Source: an uncultured Fibrobacter sp. (GTDB taxonomy: Bacteria; Fibrobacterota; Fibrobacteria; Fibrobacterales; Fibrobacteraceae). From it: a DNA stretch of 64,000 nucleotides. Position numbers and translations under genes: made by a program. Shown one piece after another: positions 36,459 to 45,434 of the stretch (positions within the stretch are counted from its first letter, which is position 1; every line of letters begins with the position of its first letter). The notes below the pieces were generated by a model. That model saw only the letters and a program-made list of their open reading frames with translations, was not told where the DNA came from and did no database searches. Location of the stretch: positions 1 to 64,000 of the forward strand of contig NZ_CAMVDO010000015.1 in assembly GCF_947166265.1 (NCBI RefSeq). The letters run 5' to 3'.

Positions 36459-39362
36459 ATGATGAAAAATTTTCGCGCCTTTGCAACATTTTCTCTCGTC
36501 TCTAGTCTTTCGTCTCTCGTCTTTTTCTCGGCTTGCGGTGAATCTACTACCACCGAAAAAATCGTGGAAGTGGCAACCGGCGGCACCGAAATTGTTTCTT
36601 CGGTGAAAGACCTCCCCAAATGCACCAAGAGCAATCAGGGCGAACAGGCGCTTGTGAAGGGCGAATCGTCGGTACGTGTCTGCGTAGACGGCAAGTGGTT
36701 TGCGACAGTCGCGAAGGATACTTCTTCTGCCGATTTTAGCAGCATGACCAAGGAACTCAAGGACAAGAGCGGCCTCAAGATTATCTGTAACGGCGATAGC
36801 ATTGGCGTGGTGTTGAACGGCGCAAAGGGCGAACAGGGAGAGCAAGGCGTACAGGGGCTTCAGGGTGAGCCTGGTGTTGCCGGTAAAGATGGTGCCGATG
36901 GCGAACAGGGAATTCAAGGTGAAAAAGGCGAACAAGGAGCTCAGGGTGAAAAAGGTGATTCCGGTGCTGCAGGAAAGAATGGTACGAATGGCTCGAATGG
37001 AAAAGATGGTTCCGGTTGCACGCTAGCCCAGAAGGGGACTAAGGTTACGATTACCTGCGGTGAAAAATCGACGACGATAGATATCGGCTCGGGGAGTGGC
37101 TCGGTTGTGGATACTGTTGAACTCGACTCTGAAAAAGTTTCTGTTTCGCTCGATTCCGTTTCGGGCGTATCGCAGAAGGGACCGTTCCTTTCTGGTTCCA
37201 AGGTGCAGGTGAAGGAACTTGAAAGCGGTCGCACCTTGGCTCAGACGGGTAACAATTTCGATGGAAAAATTTTGAATGATAAGGGCGAATTCAGGATTCC
37301 CTCGCGCATGATGGTGAGCCAGTACATGATGCTGGAGGCCTCGGGGTACTACCGCAACGAAGTGACCGGCGAAGAATCGAAATCGCCGTTAACTTTGTTT
37401 GGCGTGACGAACGTGCTGCTTGGCAATGTTGTGAACATCAACTTGCTCACGCATCTGGAATACGAGCGCGTCATTTACTTGGTGGTTCACGAAAAGATGA
37501 CCGTTAGACAGGCGAAGGATCAGGCGCAGAAGGAAATCTTCGGCTTGTTGGATATCGATGCGACGGGCTTCAGTAATTCCGAGCGGTTGAGCATCGCGGG
37601 TAGTTCCGATGAAGATGGTGCGCTTCTCGCGTTTTCGATTATGTTCCAGGGTGACCGCACAGTGGCTCAACTTACCGAACTTTTGACGAAGATTTCGACG
37701 GACATGGAAAAGGACGGCACGTGGGACGATGCCAAGACTCGCATGGACATTGCGGACTGGAGCGCCGATGCCGATTCTTCGGGACGTCTCGCAACGATAC
37801 GCCACAACGTGGCTACCTGGGGACTTTCTGCTATGGTTCCGAATTTCGAACAGTATGTGCGCCATTTCTGGACAACGGAATACGGCCTCGATAGCTGCAA
37901 CGCCAAGAACAGCGGTGTCGTGAAGGCGGCTACAGCAGGCAAACGCAAAGGATCCAAGACGCGTTATATTTGCAAGGATGTCGATGGCCTTGGCGATATG
38001 CGCTGGGTAATTGCAAACGATTTTGAAAAGGATACGTACCAGTGGAAAGCGGGTAAGGACGGTGCCGTAAAGGTCGGCTCCGTAACGGAAACGAAGTACT
38101 ACTTGTACGATGCTGTTGCCAAGGAATGGCGCGACGCCTCTGTGGTTGAACAGGTTCTAGGCGGCTGTATTGAAAGTGTCGCTGCAAACATTAACAAAAA
38201 TACGGGATTTGTGAACAGCTATTGGTACAAGTGCGAAGACCGCGAATGGGGTCGCACTACAGCTTACATCGTGGATACGCAGGGCTGGGTGCCCGGCAGT
38301 GACGGCGATGTCCAGAAAGGTGATAGCACCGATGCCTACTATGTGTTTGACCTTGCCGAGAACCAGTGGCGTGATGCTAGTTACAACGATGTGAATCTAG
38401 GGCTGAAAGGCTGCACTACGAACCGTACCGGTGAAATGGGCCGTTCCAAAAAAGATAAGAGATACTATAGTTGCGCCACGGATCACGCCTGGATGCAGAT
38501 GGTCGACAAGGTTGCCTACAATACTGTCGATTACGACTGCGACAAGGAAGGTAAGATGGTGACGGGCATTGTCGATACCAAGACATACTTTGTTTGTGAT
38601 GCGGGAATCTGGCGTGAGGCGACTACAAATGAAGAACAAGAGGGCATGGCCTGTACTGCAGCGATGAACGGAGTCTTTAACGAAGATTCTACCCGCATAT
38701 GCGAAAATAGTGGATTTAGGGATGCTTATGTTTATGATTTTGAAGTCGGTGTCAAGGATTATTTCAATCCTGAAGTTGAATACGGAACGCTAAAAGATAA
38801 ACGTGACGGTCGCATTTACAGGACCGTGACGATTAACGGCATGACCGTGATGGCGGAAAACTTGAACTATGCCGATGAAGGGGCGCATAGTTACTTGATT
38901 GAAAATAACTCGTGTTACAATAATGATTCTACAAACTGTCTGAAAGGTGGACGCTACTACACCTGGACTGCGGCGATGGATATAGACTCCAAGTGGCAGG
39001 AGGCCTCAGTGCCGGCAGGGACTATCAAAACCCCGCATCAGGGAATCTGTCCTGATGGCTGGCATATCCCGACGGTCAGTGAATGGTACCAGTTGCTCTC
39101 TAGTGTTGATTATACTGCGCAACAGGCACTTGGCAATGTAGAATGGAAGAATGCAACGAATGAAAGTGGTTTCTCCGCGCTCCCAGTCGGCTACTGTCGC
39201 TCGGGTGGTTTCAACTGTTTCTACTCTAATGCCGACTTCTGGAGTGCATCTGAGTATAGTAGTGGTGAAGCCTCCTACGGTTACATAGGGGCAGATGAAG
39301 CGCGTGTCTACAATAATTTAAGAAAGAACAACAGACTCTCTGTTCGTTGTTTCAAGGACTAA
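36459..39362 (+). CDS. FISUMP lipoprotein with collagen-like stalk
   Basis: 967 residues. Signal peptide with lipobox FSAC (Cys about 26); the hydrophobic core is encoded by imperfect TCTCTCG heptamers. Residues about 120-190 are Gly-X-Y repeats (GEQGEQGVQGLQGEPG, GEKGEQGAQGEKGDSG, GKNGTNGSNGKDG), then a Ser/Val-rich stretch and a large mixed domain. Repeated Cys-containing modules of the type GAVKVGSVTETKYYLYDAVAKEWRDAS occur in several copies (about 500-760). A C-terminal FISUMP domain (about 780-967) has TVTINGMTVMAENLNYADEG, ICPDGWHIPTVSEWYQLL, FSALPVGYC and SVRCFKD. It is likely a trimeric or extended surface adhesin-type lipoprotein, possibly for contact with plant fibre; this is inference. 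TATAAT and CGAGGA precede the start. Confidence 0.87.
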   Translation: MMKNFRAFATFSLVSSLSSLVFFSACGESTTTEKIVEVATGGTEIVSSVKDLPKCTKSNQGEQALVKGESSVRVCVDGKWFATVAKDTSSADFSSMTKELKDKSGLKIICNGDSIGVVLNGAKGEQGEQGVQGLQGEPGVAGKDGADGEQGIQGEKGEQGAQGEKGDSGAAGKNGTNGSNGKDGSGCTLAQKGTKVTITCGEKSTTIDIGSGSGSVVDTVELDSEKVSVSLDSVSGVSQKGPFLSGSKVQVKELESGRTLAQTGNNFDGKILNDKGEFRIPSRMMVSQYMMLEASGYYRNEVTGEESKSPLTLFGVTNVLLGNVVNINLLTHLEYERVIYLVVHEKMTVRQAKDQAQKEIFGLLDIDATGFSNSERLSIAGSSDEDGALLAFSIMFQGDRTVAQLTELLTKISTDMEKDGTWDDAKTRMDIADWSADADSSGRLATIRHNVATWGLSAMVPNFEQYVRHFWTTEYGLDSCNAKNSGVVKAATAGKRKGSKTRYICKDVDGLGDMRWVIANDFEKDTYQWKAGKDGAVKVGSVTETKYYLYDAVAKEWRDASVVEQVLGGCIESVAANINKNTGFVNSYWYKCEDREWGRTTAYIVDTQGWVPGSDGDVQKGDSTDAYYVFDLAENQWRDASYNDVNLGLKGCTTNRTGEMGRSKKDKRYYSCATDHAWMQMVDKVAYNTVDYDCDKEGKMVTGIVDTKTYFVCDAGIWREATTNEEQEGMACTAAMNGVFNEDSTRICENSGFRDAYVYDFEVGVKDYFNPEVEYGTLKDKRDGRIYRTVTINGMTVMAENLNYADEGAHSYLIENNSCYNNDSTNCLKGGRYYTWTAAMDIDSKWQEASVPAGTIKTPHQGICPDGWHIPTVSEWYQLLSSVDYTAQQALGNVEWKNATNESGFSALPVGYCRSGGFNCFYSNADFWSASEYSSGEASYGYIGADEARVYNNLRKNNRLSVRCFKD
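36486..36525. repeat. imperfect heptamer repeat inside signal-peptide coding region
   Basis: About five 7-nt units (TCTCTCG, TCTCTAG, TCTTTCG, TCTCTCG, TCTTTTT) encode part of the lipoprotein signal peptide. They match the intergenic arrays at 15233-15263 and 40493-40516. Confidence 0.65.
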
Positions 39363-39380
39363 ATCTTCAACATTCCATAA

Positions 39381-39416
39381 AATAAAACCCTGCGCTTTTA
39401 TACACAGGGTTTTATT
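39381..39416. terminator. bidirectional terminator between convergent genes
   Basis: AATAAAACCCTG and CAGGGTTTTATT pair perfectly over 12 bp around a 12-nt loop, with A-rich left and T-rich right flanks. It serves both the FISUMP gene and the minus-strand aguA. Confidence 0.88.
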
Positions 39417-39458
39417 ATATAGGGTGATGCGTTTTGGGCGATGCGTTATGTTTTAGCC

Positions 39459-40484
39459 TTACAAACTTTCGTGTTTGCTCATGCAGTGTAGGCTACCGCC
39501 TTCTTCGATTACGGTGCGGCAGTCTAGGCCAATCACCTTGCGGTCGGGGTATACGCTTTCGAAGTAGGCCTTGGCCTTGGCGTCGTTGGGCGACTTGTAC
39601 TTCGGGAAAATGATTGCCCCGTTTGCATAGATGTAGTTCATGTAACTGGCCGGGAGAATTTGGCCGTCATCGAGCTTACGTTGCGGCGGGAGCGGCAACG
39701 TGTCGACTTTCGCGGACTTGCCGTAGTGGCTCTTGAGCCAAGTTTCAATCAAGTACTTCGCTTCGGTCAGAATGACGTTGTTCGGGGAACGTTTGTCGGT
39801 CGCTTCGCACATCACGATGCGGTCTTTTGCAACAAAGCGTGCCACGTTGTCGATATGACCGTCGGTGTGGTCGCCGTGGAGCCCGTGGGGGAGCACCAGC
39901 ATGTCGCGCAGGCCGAAAGCCTTGCAAAGCGCCTTGACTACATTCTTCAAGTCCTTTTCTGCGTTACGATTCTTGCCAATCAGGCAGTCCAGCGTAGTAA
40001 TGCCGAGACCGTCTCCGTTGACTTCGATTGCGCCGCCTTCAAAGATGTAGGGAACGCTAGCGCCTTTCTTGTATTCAAAAATTTCAGCGATGTGTGCAGG
40101 AATCTGGTTGTCGTTTTTCCAGGGCGGAAATTTTGCACCCCAGGCGTTAAAGACGGTTTCCGAAACAATCGTTTCTTTGCCCTTTTTCAGAAAAAACGGA
40201 CCGTAATCGCGAATCCAGATGTCGTCTGTTTTAATGGTGAAGAAACTCGCGGGGAAGGGACGGTCGGCTACGGCGTATTTTTCTTCGGTGGTGAGAAAGT
40301 TCTTTTTCGGAACAAGGACGTTCACCGGTTGAAATTCGCTGATGGTGCGGATAAGTTCTATATAGAACTTGCGGATCATTTCGCCGCGCTTTCCGTACCA
40401 GTTCTTTTTGTTATGCGGAAAGGCGAGCCATGTGGCCGCTTGTTCTTCCCATTCGGCGGGGTAACGTACATTTGTTTTCGTCAT
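39459..40484 (-). CDS. aguA: agmatine deiminase
   Basis: 341 residues. PAD_porph-type fold: EWEEQAATWLAFPHN at the start, DDIWIRDYGPFFL, FEGGAIEVNGDGLGITT, LPHGLHGDHTDGHIDNVARF and the nucleophile Cys in EEGGSLHCMSKHE near the C-terminus. It converts agmatine to N-carbamoylputrescine and ammonia. It lies downstream of aguB in the same operon, completing the arginine-decarboxylase route to putrescine. The gap between the two genes carries a heptamer repeat. Confidence 0.95.
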   Translation of the reverse strand: MTKTNVRYPAEWEEQAATWLAFPHNKKNWYGKRGEMIRKFYIELIRTISEFQPVNVLVPKKNFLTTEEKYAVADRPFPASFFTIKTDDIWIRDYGPFFLKKGKETIVSETVFNAWGAKFPPWKNDNQIPAHIAEIFEYKKGASVPYIFEGGAIEVNGDGLGITTLDCLIGKNRNAEKDLKNVVKALCKAFGLRDMLVLPHGLHGDHTDGHIDNVARFVAKDRIVMCEATDKRSPNNVILTEAKYLIETWLKSHYGKSAKVDTLPLPPQRKLDDGQILPASYMNYIYANGAIIFPKYKSPNDAKAKAYFESVYPDRKVIGLDCRTVIEEGGSLHCMSKHESL

Positions 40485-40492
40485 AAAAATAT

Positions 40493-40516
40493 CTCTCGTC
40501 TTTCGTCTCTCGTCTG
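40493..40516. repeat. TCTCTCG-type heptamer repeat between aguB and aguA
   Basis: TCTCTCG, TCTTTCG, TCTCTCG units sit in the 48-nt gap of the agu operon. Same family as 15233-15263. Confidence 0.65.
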
Positions 40517-40532
40517 TAGGGCGAAGCCCGTT

Positions 40533-41399
40533 CTACTTATCGCACCAGATTTTCAGGATGTCCCCGTAGAGGTCTACGCGGCGGTCGCGGAAATGCGGCC
40601 ACCAGCGGCGATTCTCTTCGGTTTCCTTCAGGTCTATCTCGACGATGCTTGTTCCGAGAAAATCCACGTCGTTCTTGTGGAGAATGTATCCGTCGGGGGC
40701 GGCAACGAAAGAGGTTCCCCAGAAGGTGAGTTCGCCTTCGGTACCGATGCGGTTTGCCGAAAGAACGAAGGTGCGGTTTGCAATCGCGTGTCCGCGCATC
40801 ACCGTGACCCAGCTGTCCTGCTGACGCGGGTAGATTTCTGCGGGTTCCGATTTCATCCAGCCGATAGCGGTGGGGTAAATCAGAAGGTCTGCTCCCTTGA
40901 GGCTCATAATGCGAGCCGCTTCGGGGAACCACTGGTCCCAGCAAATCAGGACGCCGAGCGTACCGGCGCTCGTCTTGATGGGTTCAAAGCCCGTGTCGCC
41001 CGGAATAAAGTAGTACTTTTCGTAAAAAGCCGGATCGTCGGGGATGTGGCTCTTGCGGTAAAGGCCAGCAATAGAACCGTCGCGTTCAAAGACGAATGCA
41101 CTGTTGTGGTAGATGCCGCGGGCGCGTTTCTCGAAGAACGGGAAAACGATTACCGCGTTGATTTCTTTTGCGATGCCTTGCCACTGCTTTACGAGCGGAC
41201 TATCCTTTTCGATAGCCATGTCAAAAAAGTCGGCATTTTCTTCGAACGGGAAATACGGCGTATGGAACATCTCGGGGAGTACGACCAGGTCGATTCCCTT
41301 GCCCTTGAGCGCAAGCGCCTGCTCCACGTACCATTGGTTATTGGTCTCGGTGTTGCCCGTCCACTTGCCCTGCAGTGTTGCTGTCTTGATTTTGTTCAT
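40533..41399 (-). CDS. aguB: N-carbamoylputrescine amidase
   Basis: 288 residues, nitrilase superfamily. The Glu-Lys-Cys triad is visible: Glu in VVLPEMFHTPYFP, Lys in YRKSHIPDDPAFYEKYYF, Cys in GVLICWDQWFPEAAR. YFPFEENADFFDMAIE and the SEPAEIYPRQQDSWVTVMRGHAIANRTF-type region are typical of AguB (key words PRQQDSW, GHAIANR). It hydrolyses N-carbamoylputrescine to putrescine, CO2 and ammonia, directly following AguA chemistry. Confidence 0.95.
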   Translation of the reverse strand: MNKIKTATLQGKWTGNTETNNQWYVEQALALKGKGIDLVVLPEMFHTPYFPFEENADFFDMAIEKDSPLVKQWQGIAKEINAVIVFPFFEKRARGIYHNSAFVFERDGSIAGLYRKSHIPDDPAFYEKYYFIPGDTGFEPIKTSAGTLGVLICWDQWFPEAARIMSLKGADLLIYPTAIGWMKSEPAEIYPRQQDSWVTVMRGHAIANRTFVLSANRIGTEGELTFWGTSFVAAPDGYILHKNDVDFLGTSIVEIDLKETEENRRWWPHFRDRRVDLYGDILKIWCDK

Positions 41400-41509
41400 T
41401 TTGCAAATCTTTGTTGTTCAGTTTTAGAAACCAATAATCTTCGCTATTGATAGAACTCGCGTTAAGAATCGGATCATTTTCTAAATCGTTCATATTTTAA
41501 ATATAGAAA

Positions 41510-43051
41510 TTAGCGGAGTGTATCCCGCACAAATCCATTTTCGGGAACGTCACTTAAGACCTCGAATGTTCCCGAGCCGATAACTGCTCCATTCTTGTAG
41601 GCGACTTCGACACGGTACTTGCCCGGGGGCGTGTTCTTTTTGCGGGTGAATGTCCTGAATCCGGATTCGCGGCCTCCGTTGATTGTCATGCGGCTTGACG
41701 AAATGCGGTCTGTAAGCGAGTAACGTCCTGTTGTCGGATTCTGGTAGTACCATAGGTATTCCAGTTCCGCCTTGAGTTCGGCAGGGGCGTAAACGGATGT
41801 TACAAAGTAAACTTCGGAACTGTCGACGCGGTGGACGGTAGGTATCATGAGTCCAAGAGACTGCATGAATGTGGGGGCGTCTGCATCGCAGCTGTAGCTT
41901 GCCTTGTCAAAATTCTGGCAGGCGATTTTTTGCTTGAGTACCAGCGGCACGGGGGGCACCCAGTTCATGATATAGGCGACCACGAGCAAGACGCTGATGA
42001 TAGCTGGCGCGATAAGGATTGTCTTTTTACGGTGCGACATCTTCCAGATAAAAAGGCACATGCCAAATGAAATCAGCGTACTCAGGAAAAACCAGATAAA
42101 TCCGATGCGGTGAACCAGGTGCGGAATCGCGAAGTTCATGAACATAGTCCCGAGCAGGCAGAAAAAGGCGAGGCTTACGCCGAAACTTTCGTACTTCTTT
42201 TGCAGAAATTCGTTGCCGACCAGGAGAATTGCTAATAAAATAACGAGAAGGAACGAGGCGAGCGAACCGCTGCTCTTGAAATAGCAGACGACAAGGGCGC
42301 TGAACAGACCTCCGAAACAGAACTGTACCGCCCAGGTAAAGCGTTGTTTCCAGGCTTCGCTCCATTCGCGGTCCAAAAAGCGGTGGTTTACGACAATGGC
42401 GTTTTCGGGAATGGCGGTCGATTCGTAGCCGACGTTCTTTGCGAATTTTGAGGCGGCCCCCTTGGCCTTGACGGCAGCATCTTTCGCTTCGGTCGCAGCT
42501 CGGTTCGCGGTTTCCTTCGCTTTGGCCGTGGCGATCGCCTTTGCCTTGGCGGCGGCTTCCATGGCTTCGGTTGCGGCGCGGTTTGCCGCTTCCTTTGCTC
42601 GTACGGGAGTCTTTTGGGCTATAAAATTGGCTGCACGTCTGAAACGAGATTCCGCTGTCTTTGTTTCAGGGGTTTCCTCGGGGGTGGAGGCCTGCTTTTC
42701 ATCGTTTTTTTTCGCGGCTACAGGCTCCACCTTTGGGAGCGATTCTGCTTTCTTGGCTGGCTCTGCCACGGGGGCGCTTACTTTCGGGGCCTGTTTCTGT
42801 TGGCTCTTGGCGAGAGCCTGCAGGCGTTCCTTGGTCCAACCTTCGGGGTGCTCCAGTTGTGCAGAAAGGAGCAGAACCAAGATAAGTGCTCCCGTATAGT
42901 AGGCGAGTAGAATCAAAATGTCTGTGCCATACACCATTTGTCCAAGGGTGATGGAGTCCCAGGTGAAACCGCCTAGAAAGGCTATTGCCGGAAAAAACTT
43001 CTCTAATTTTTGAACGGAGGGCTTTGCCCTAAGCTTGTCGACAAATTCCAT
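41510..43051 (-). CDS. polytopic membrane protein with DUF2914 domain
   Basis: 513 residues from the ATG at 43051 (an upstream in-frame TTG at 43066 is less likely because a promoter-like TATTTTGT lies 4 nt before the ATG). Two N-terminal helices, an Ala/Lys/Glu-rich segment (about 85-215) with repeated KAKAIATAKAKETANRAATEA words, then about six transmembrane helices (about 225-385). The C-terminal DUF2914 domain (about 415-510) has YFVTSVYAPAELKAELEYLWYY, RTFTRKKNTPPGKYRVEV and GSGTFEVL. The function of DUF2914 is unknown; it looks like a beta-sandwich ligand or sensor domain outside the membrane. A second DUF2914 protein is encoded at 45435-45896. Confidence 0.7.
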   Translation of the reverse strand: MEFVDKLRAKPSVQKLEKFFPAIAFLGGFTWDSITLGQMVYGTDILILLAYYTGALILVLLLSAQLEHPEGWTKERLQALAKSQQKQAPKVSAPVAEPAKKAESLPKVEPVAAKKNDEKQASTPEETPETKTAESRFRRAANFIAQKTPVRAKEAANRAATEAMEAAAKAKAIATAKAKETANRAATEAKDAAVKAKGAASKFAKNVGYESTAIPENAIVVNHRFLDREWSEAWKQRFTWAVQFCFGGLFSALVVCYFKSSGSLASFLLVILLAILLVGNEFLQKKYESFGVSLAFFCLLGTMFMNFAIPHLVHRIGFIWFFLSTLISFGMCLFIWKMSHRKKTILIAPAIISVLLVVAYIMNWVPPVPLVLKQKIACQNFDKASYSCDADAPTFMQSLGLMIPTVHRVDSSEVYFVTSVYAPAELKAELEYLWYYQNPTTGRYSLTDRISSSRMTINGGRESGFRTFTRKKNTPPGKYRVEVAYKNGAVIGSGTFEVLSDVPENGFVRDTLR

Positions 43052-43104
43052 GTCTACAAAATACAAAAAAATGAAGCCTCCCTAATTTACTATCTTTTTT
43101 AGCG

Positions 43105-43923
43105 ATGGATAAGATTAAAGATTTTTTAGAAAACTGGATGAACCATTTGATGGATCATTCCTTTCTTCAGCGCTTTTTGCTTGCGCTGGTGATCCTTGCG
43201 GTTGCAAAAGTTCTGTTGATTGTCTTGAAGCAGGTAATCAATCATGCCGAAAGCAGGGGCTTTGACAAGGCGGCTAAGCCGTTGATCTACTCGCTGTTTG
43301 CCTACTGCATCTATATCGTTAGTTTGTTACTAATTCTGCATGTGCTGGGCGTCAATACGGCGGGGCTCGTTGCCATGGTCGGTGCGGCGAGCTTGGCCAT
43401 TGGACTTGCTCTCAAGGATACGCTCTCGAATATTGCCTCGGGCCTTTTGCTGTTGTTCCTTAGGCCGTTCAAGGCGGGGGACTATATCGAGTGTGGAAAC
43501 ATCAAAGGGAATATCGTAGGCATTGGACTGTTCAATACCACCTTCAAGACCGTTGACGGCTTGTTTGTTTCGGCTCCGAATTCTGCCCTGTGGGGTCAGC
43601 CCATTGTGAATTTCAGCAAGAATCCGCTCCGTAGGCTCGAAATTACGGTGGGAATCGATTACGGGGATTCCCCGGAAAAGGCGCTAGACATTATGCGCGA
43701 TGTGGTGGCGGGGGAGCCGCTCTTTTTACGCAAGCCGGAACCGCAGTTCTTTGTGGCCGGCCTCGAAGATAGCGCCGTGAACGTGACTTTCCGCGCCTGG
43801 GCGCGTACGCAGGACTATTTCAACCTGCGCTGGAAGTATACGGCCGAAATCCGCAAGCGTTTTGCCGAAGAAAACATCACGATACCCTTCCCGCAGCGTA
43901 CCGTTCACGTCGTAAATGACTAA
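43105..43923 (+). CDS. small mechanosensitive channel, MscS family
   Basis: 272 residues. Two or three transmembrane helices, with the pore helix GLVAMVGAASLAIGLALKDTLSNIASGLLLLF (Gly/Ala pattern, key words GAASLAIGLALKD and NIASG), then RPFKAGDYIECGNIKGNIVGIGLFNTTFKT and PNSALWGQPIVNFS of the beta domain and a C-terminal alpha/beta region. Protects cells against hypo-osmotic shock. It is divergent from the DUF2914 gene. TATCTTTT lies 6 nt before the ATG and no SD is seen. Confidence 0.94.
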   Translation: MDKIKDFLENWMNHLMDHSFLQRFLLALVILAVAKVLLIVLKQVINHAESRGFDKAAKPLIYSLFAYCIYIVSLLLILHVLGVNTAGLVAMVGAASLAIGLALKDTLSNIASGLLLLFLRPFKAGDYIECGNIKGNIVGIGLFNTTFKTVDGLFVSAPNSALWGQPIVNFSKNPLRRLEITVGIDYGDSPEKALDIMRDVVAGEPLFLRKPEPQFFVAGLEDSAVNVTFRAWARTQDYFNLRWKYTAEIRKRFAEENITIPFPQRTVHVVND

Positions 43924-44013
43924 AAACCACGTTTTGACGTAAAAAAAAGCAATTTTGACATATTTGTAAAATCATTTTTGTTAGATTTAGAACAGATATA
44001 TCAAGGATGTATA

Positions 44014-44979
44014 ATGTCTTCGATAAATTTTGCTACAAGAGAGATTAGTTGTAAGGTTGTTTACTATGGCCCGGGTCTTAGCGGTAAGACCACCAATTTG
44101 CAGGTGATTCACCAGAAAATGCCGCAAGACAAGCGTACCGACATGGTGTCGTTGGCGACCGAAGGCGACCGAACGCTGTTTTTTGACTTTTTGCCCTTGA
44201 ACCTTGGTGATATTAAGGGTTTCAAGACGAGGTTCCAGCTTTATACGGTTCCTGGTCAGGTTTATTATAACAGTACGCGTAAGTTGGTGCTTCGTGGTGT
44301 AGATGGAATCGTTTTCGTTGCGGATTCCCAGAGGTCCCGTCAGGCGGAAAACCTGGAAAGCTTGCAGAACCTGCGTCAGAACTTGCAGGATTACGGCATG
44401 GACCTCGACGATATGCCGTTTGTGCTCCAGTACAACAAGCGTGATATGGACAATGTGTTCACGCTCGACGAACTGAATGCGGAGCTCAACCCGCGCAACG
44501 TGCCTTTCTTCCCGGCGACCGCCCATAACGGTAAGGGCGTTGTGACGACCCTTAAGACCATCGCCATGCTGGTGATCGAAAAGTTCAACGTGAAGCAGGG
44601 CTTTTTACGCCAGGCGGCCGCGAATGTCGGCAATACCGGTGTTCACGACGTTTCCCTTACCAAGGAAGGCGTCTCGGTCAAGGCGACTCAGCCTGCAGCC
44701 CCTGCTGCCCCCGCAGCCGCTCCGGCTGCTGCATCTCCGTTCCGTATGCCTTCTTTTGCTGCAAAGCCGCCTCAGGCTCCCGCAGCTGGTTCGCCCGCAC
44801 AACCTCCGACTGCAGGTGCCGGTCTGTTCCAGAAAGGTGCGACGTCTTCGCCCTTCGGTCGTCCGCGTGCCGCAGCGACGGTTCCGCGTATGCCGACTTT
44901 TGGCCGTGAGGTCGCGAAACCTCAAGCCGATGCCGATGACGAAATTGAATTGCGTCCATACGTTCCCAAGAAGAAATAA
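44014..44979 (+). CDS. mglA: MglA-type small GTPase with Pro/Ala-rich C-terminal extension
   Basis: 321 residues from the ATG at 44014 (SD AAGGATG). Residues about 1-195 are an MglA GTPase: P-loop GPGLSGKT (19-26), VPGQVYYNSTRKLVLRGVDGIVFVADSQ and YNKRD. MglA controls polarity and motility in Myxococcus. The remaining about 120 residues are an Ala/Pro-rich disordered tail with repeated PFRMPSFAAKPP / PFGRPRAA / PRMPTFGREV words; typical MglA proteins lack it. The roadblock gene 12 nt downstream encodes a likely MglB-like partner. Confidence 0.9.
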   Translation: MSSINFATREISCKVVYYGPGLSGKTTNLQVIHQKMPQDKRTDMVSLATEGDRTLFFDFLPLNLGDIKGFKTRFQLYTVPGQVYYNSTRKLVLRGVDGIVFVADSQRSRQAENLESLQNLRQNLQDYGMDLDDMPFVLQYNKRDMDNVFTLDELNAELNPRNVPFFPATAHNGKGVVTTLKTIAMLVIEKFNVKQGFLRQAAANVGNTGVHDVSLTKEGVSVKATQPAAPAAPAAAPAAASPFRMPSFAAKPPQAPAAGSPAQPPTAGAGLFQKGATSSPFGRPRAAATVPRMPTFGREVAKPQADADDEIELRPYVPKKK

Positions 44980-44991
44980 CGAGATTGCATT

Positions 44992-45411
44992 ATGAGTGAT
45001 TTTACCATTTTCTCTGATGATGCTGCAAAGGTTCAGCGGTTGATGAGTGCCTACCAGGCAAGCGTCAAGGCTGAATATATCGTACTTTGTCACCGTGACG
45101 GCTCTACCATTGCCGAAGTGGGTTCCTTGGGAATCGATGCGACTCCGCTCGCCGTCTTGAGTACGGCATCCTTCGACTCGGCCCGCCAGGTCGGGCTGAT
45201 GCTTGGGGGCGAAAATTTCCAGTCGGTTTCTTTTACGGGTGAAAATCGTTCGATCTACATTTCTCCCGTGGATCAGGCTCTTCTGCTTGTCCAGATCTTT
45301 CCGGGATCCAAGCTTCCTAACCGCATTGAAGACTTCAATCGCTTGCTGGTTGAAAAGCTGGTCGATGCCGTTCCTGCCTTTACGCAGAATACAAGCCGCC
45401 TGGTCCGTTAA
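44992..45411 (+). CDS. roadblock/LC7 protein, MglB-like
   Basis: 139 residues with the roadblock fold: an amphipathic first helix (DAAKVQRLMSAYQASVKAE), YIVLCHRDGSTIAEVGS, a central helix (TPLAVLSTASFDSARQVGLML) and strands FTGENRSIYISPVDQALLLVQIFP. Such proteins bind small GTPases; MglB is the activating partner of MglA. Its position right after mglA supports that pairing. Confidence 0.85.
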   Translation: MSDFTIFSDDAAKVQRLMSAYQASVKAEYIVLCHRDGSTIAEVGSLGIDATPLAVLSTASFDSARQVGLMLGGENFQSVSFTGENRSIYISPVDQALLLVQIFPGSKLPNRIEDFNRLLVEKLVDAVPAFTQNTSRLVR

Positions 45412-45434
45412 ACCGTTGATCTAGGGGCTTTCCC

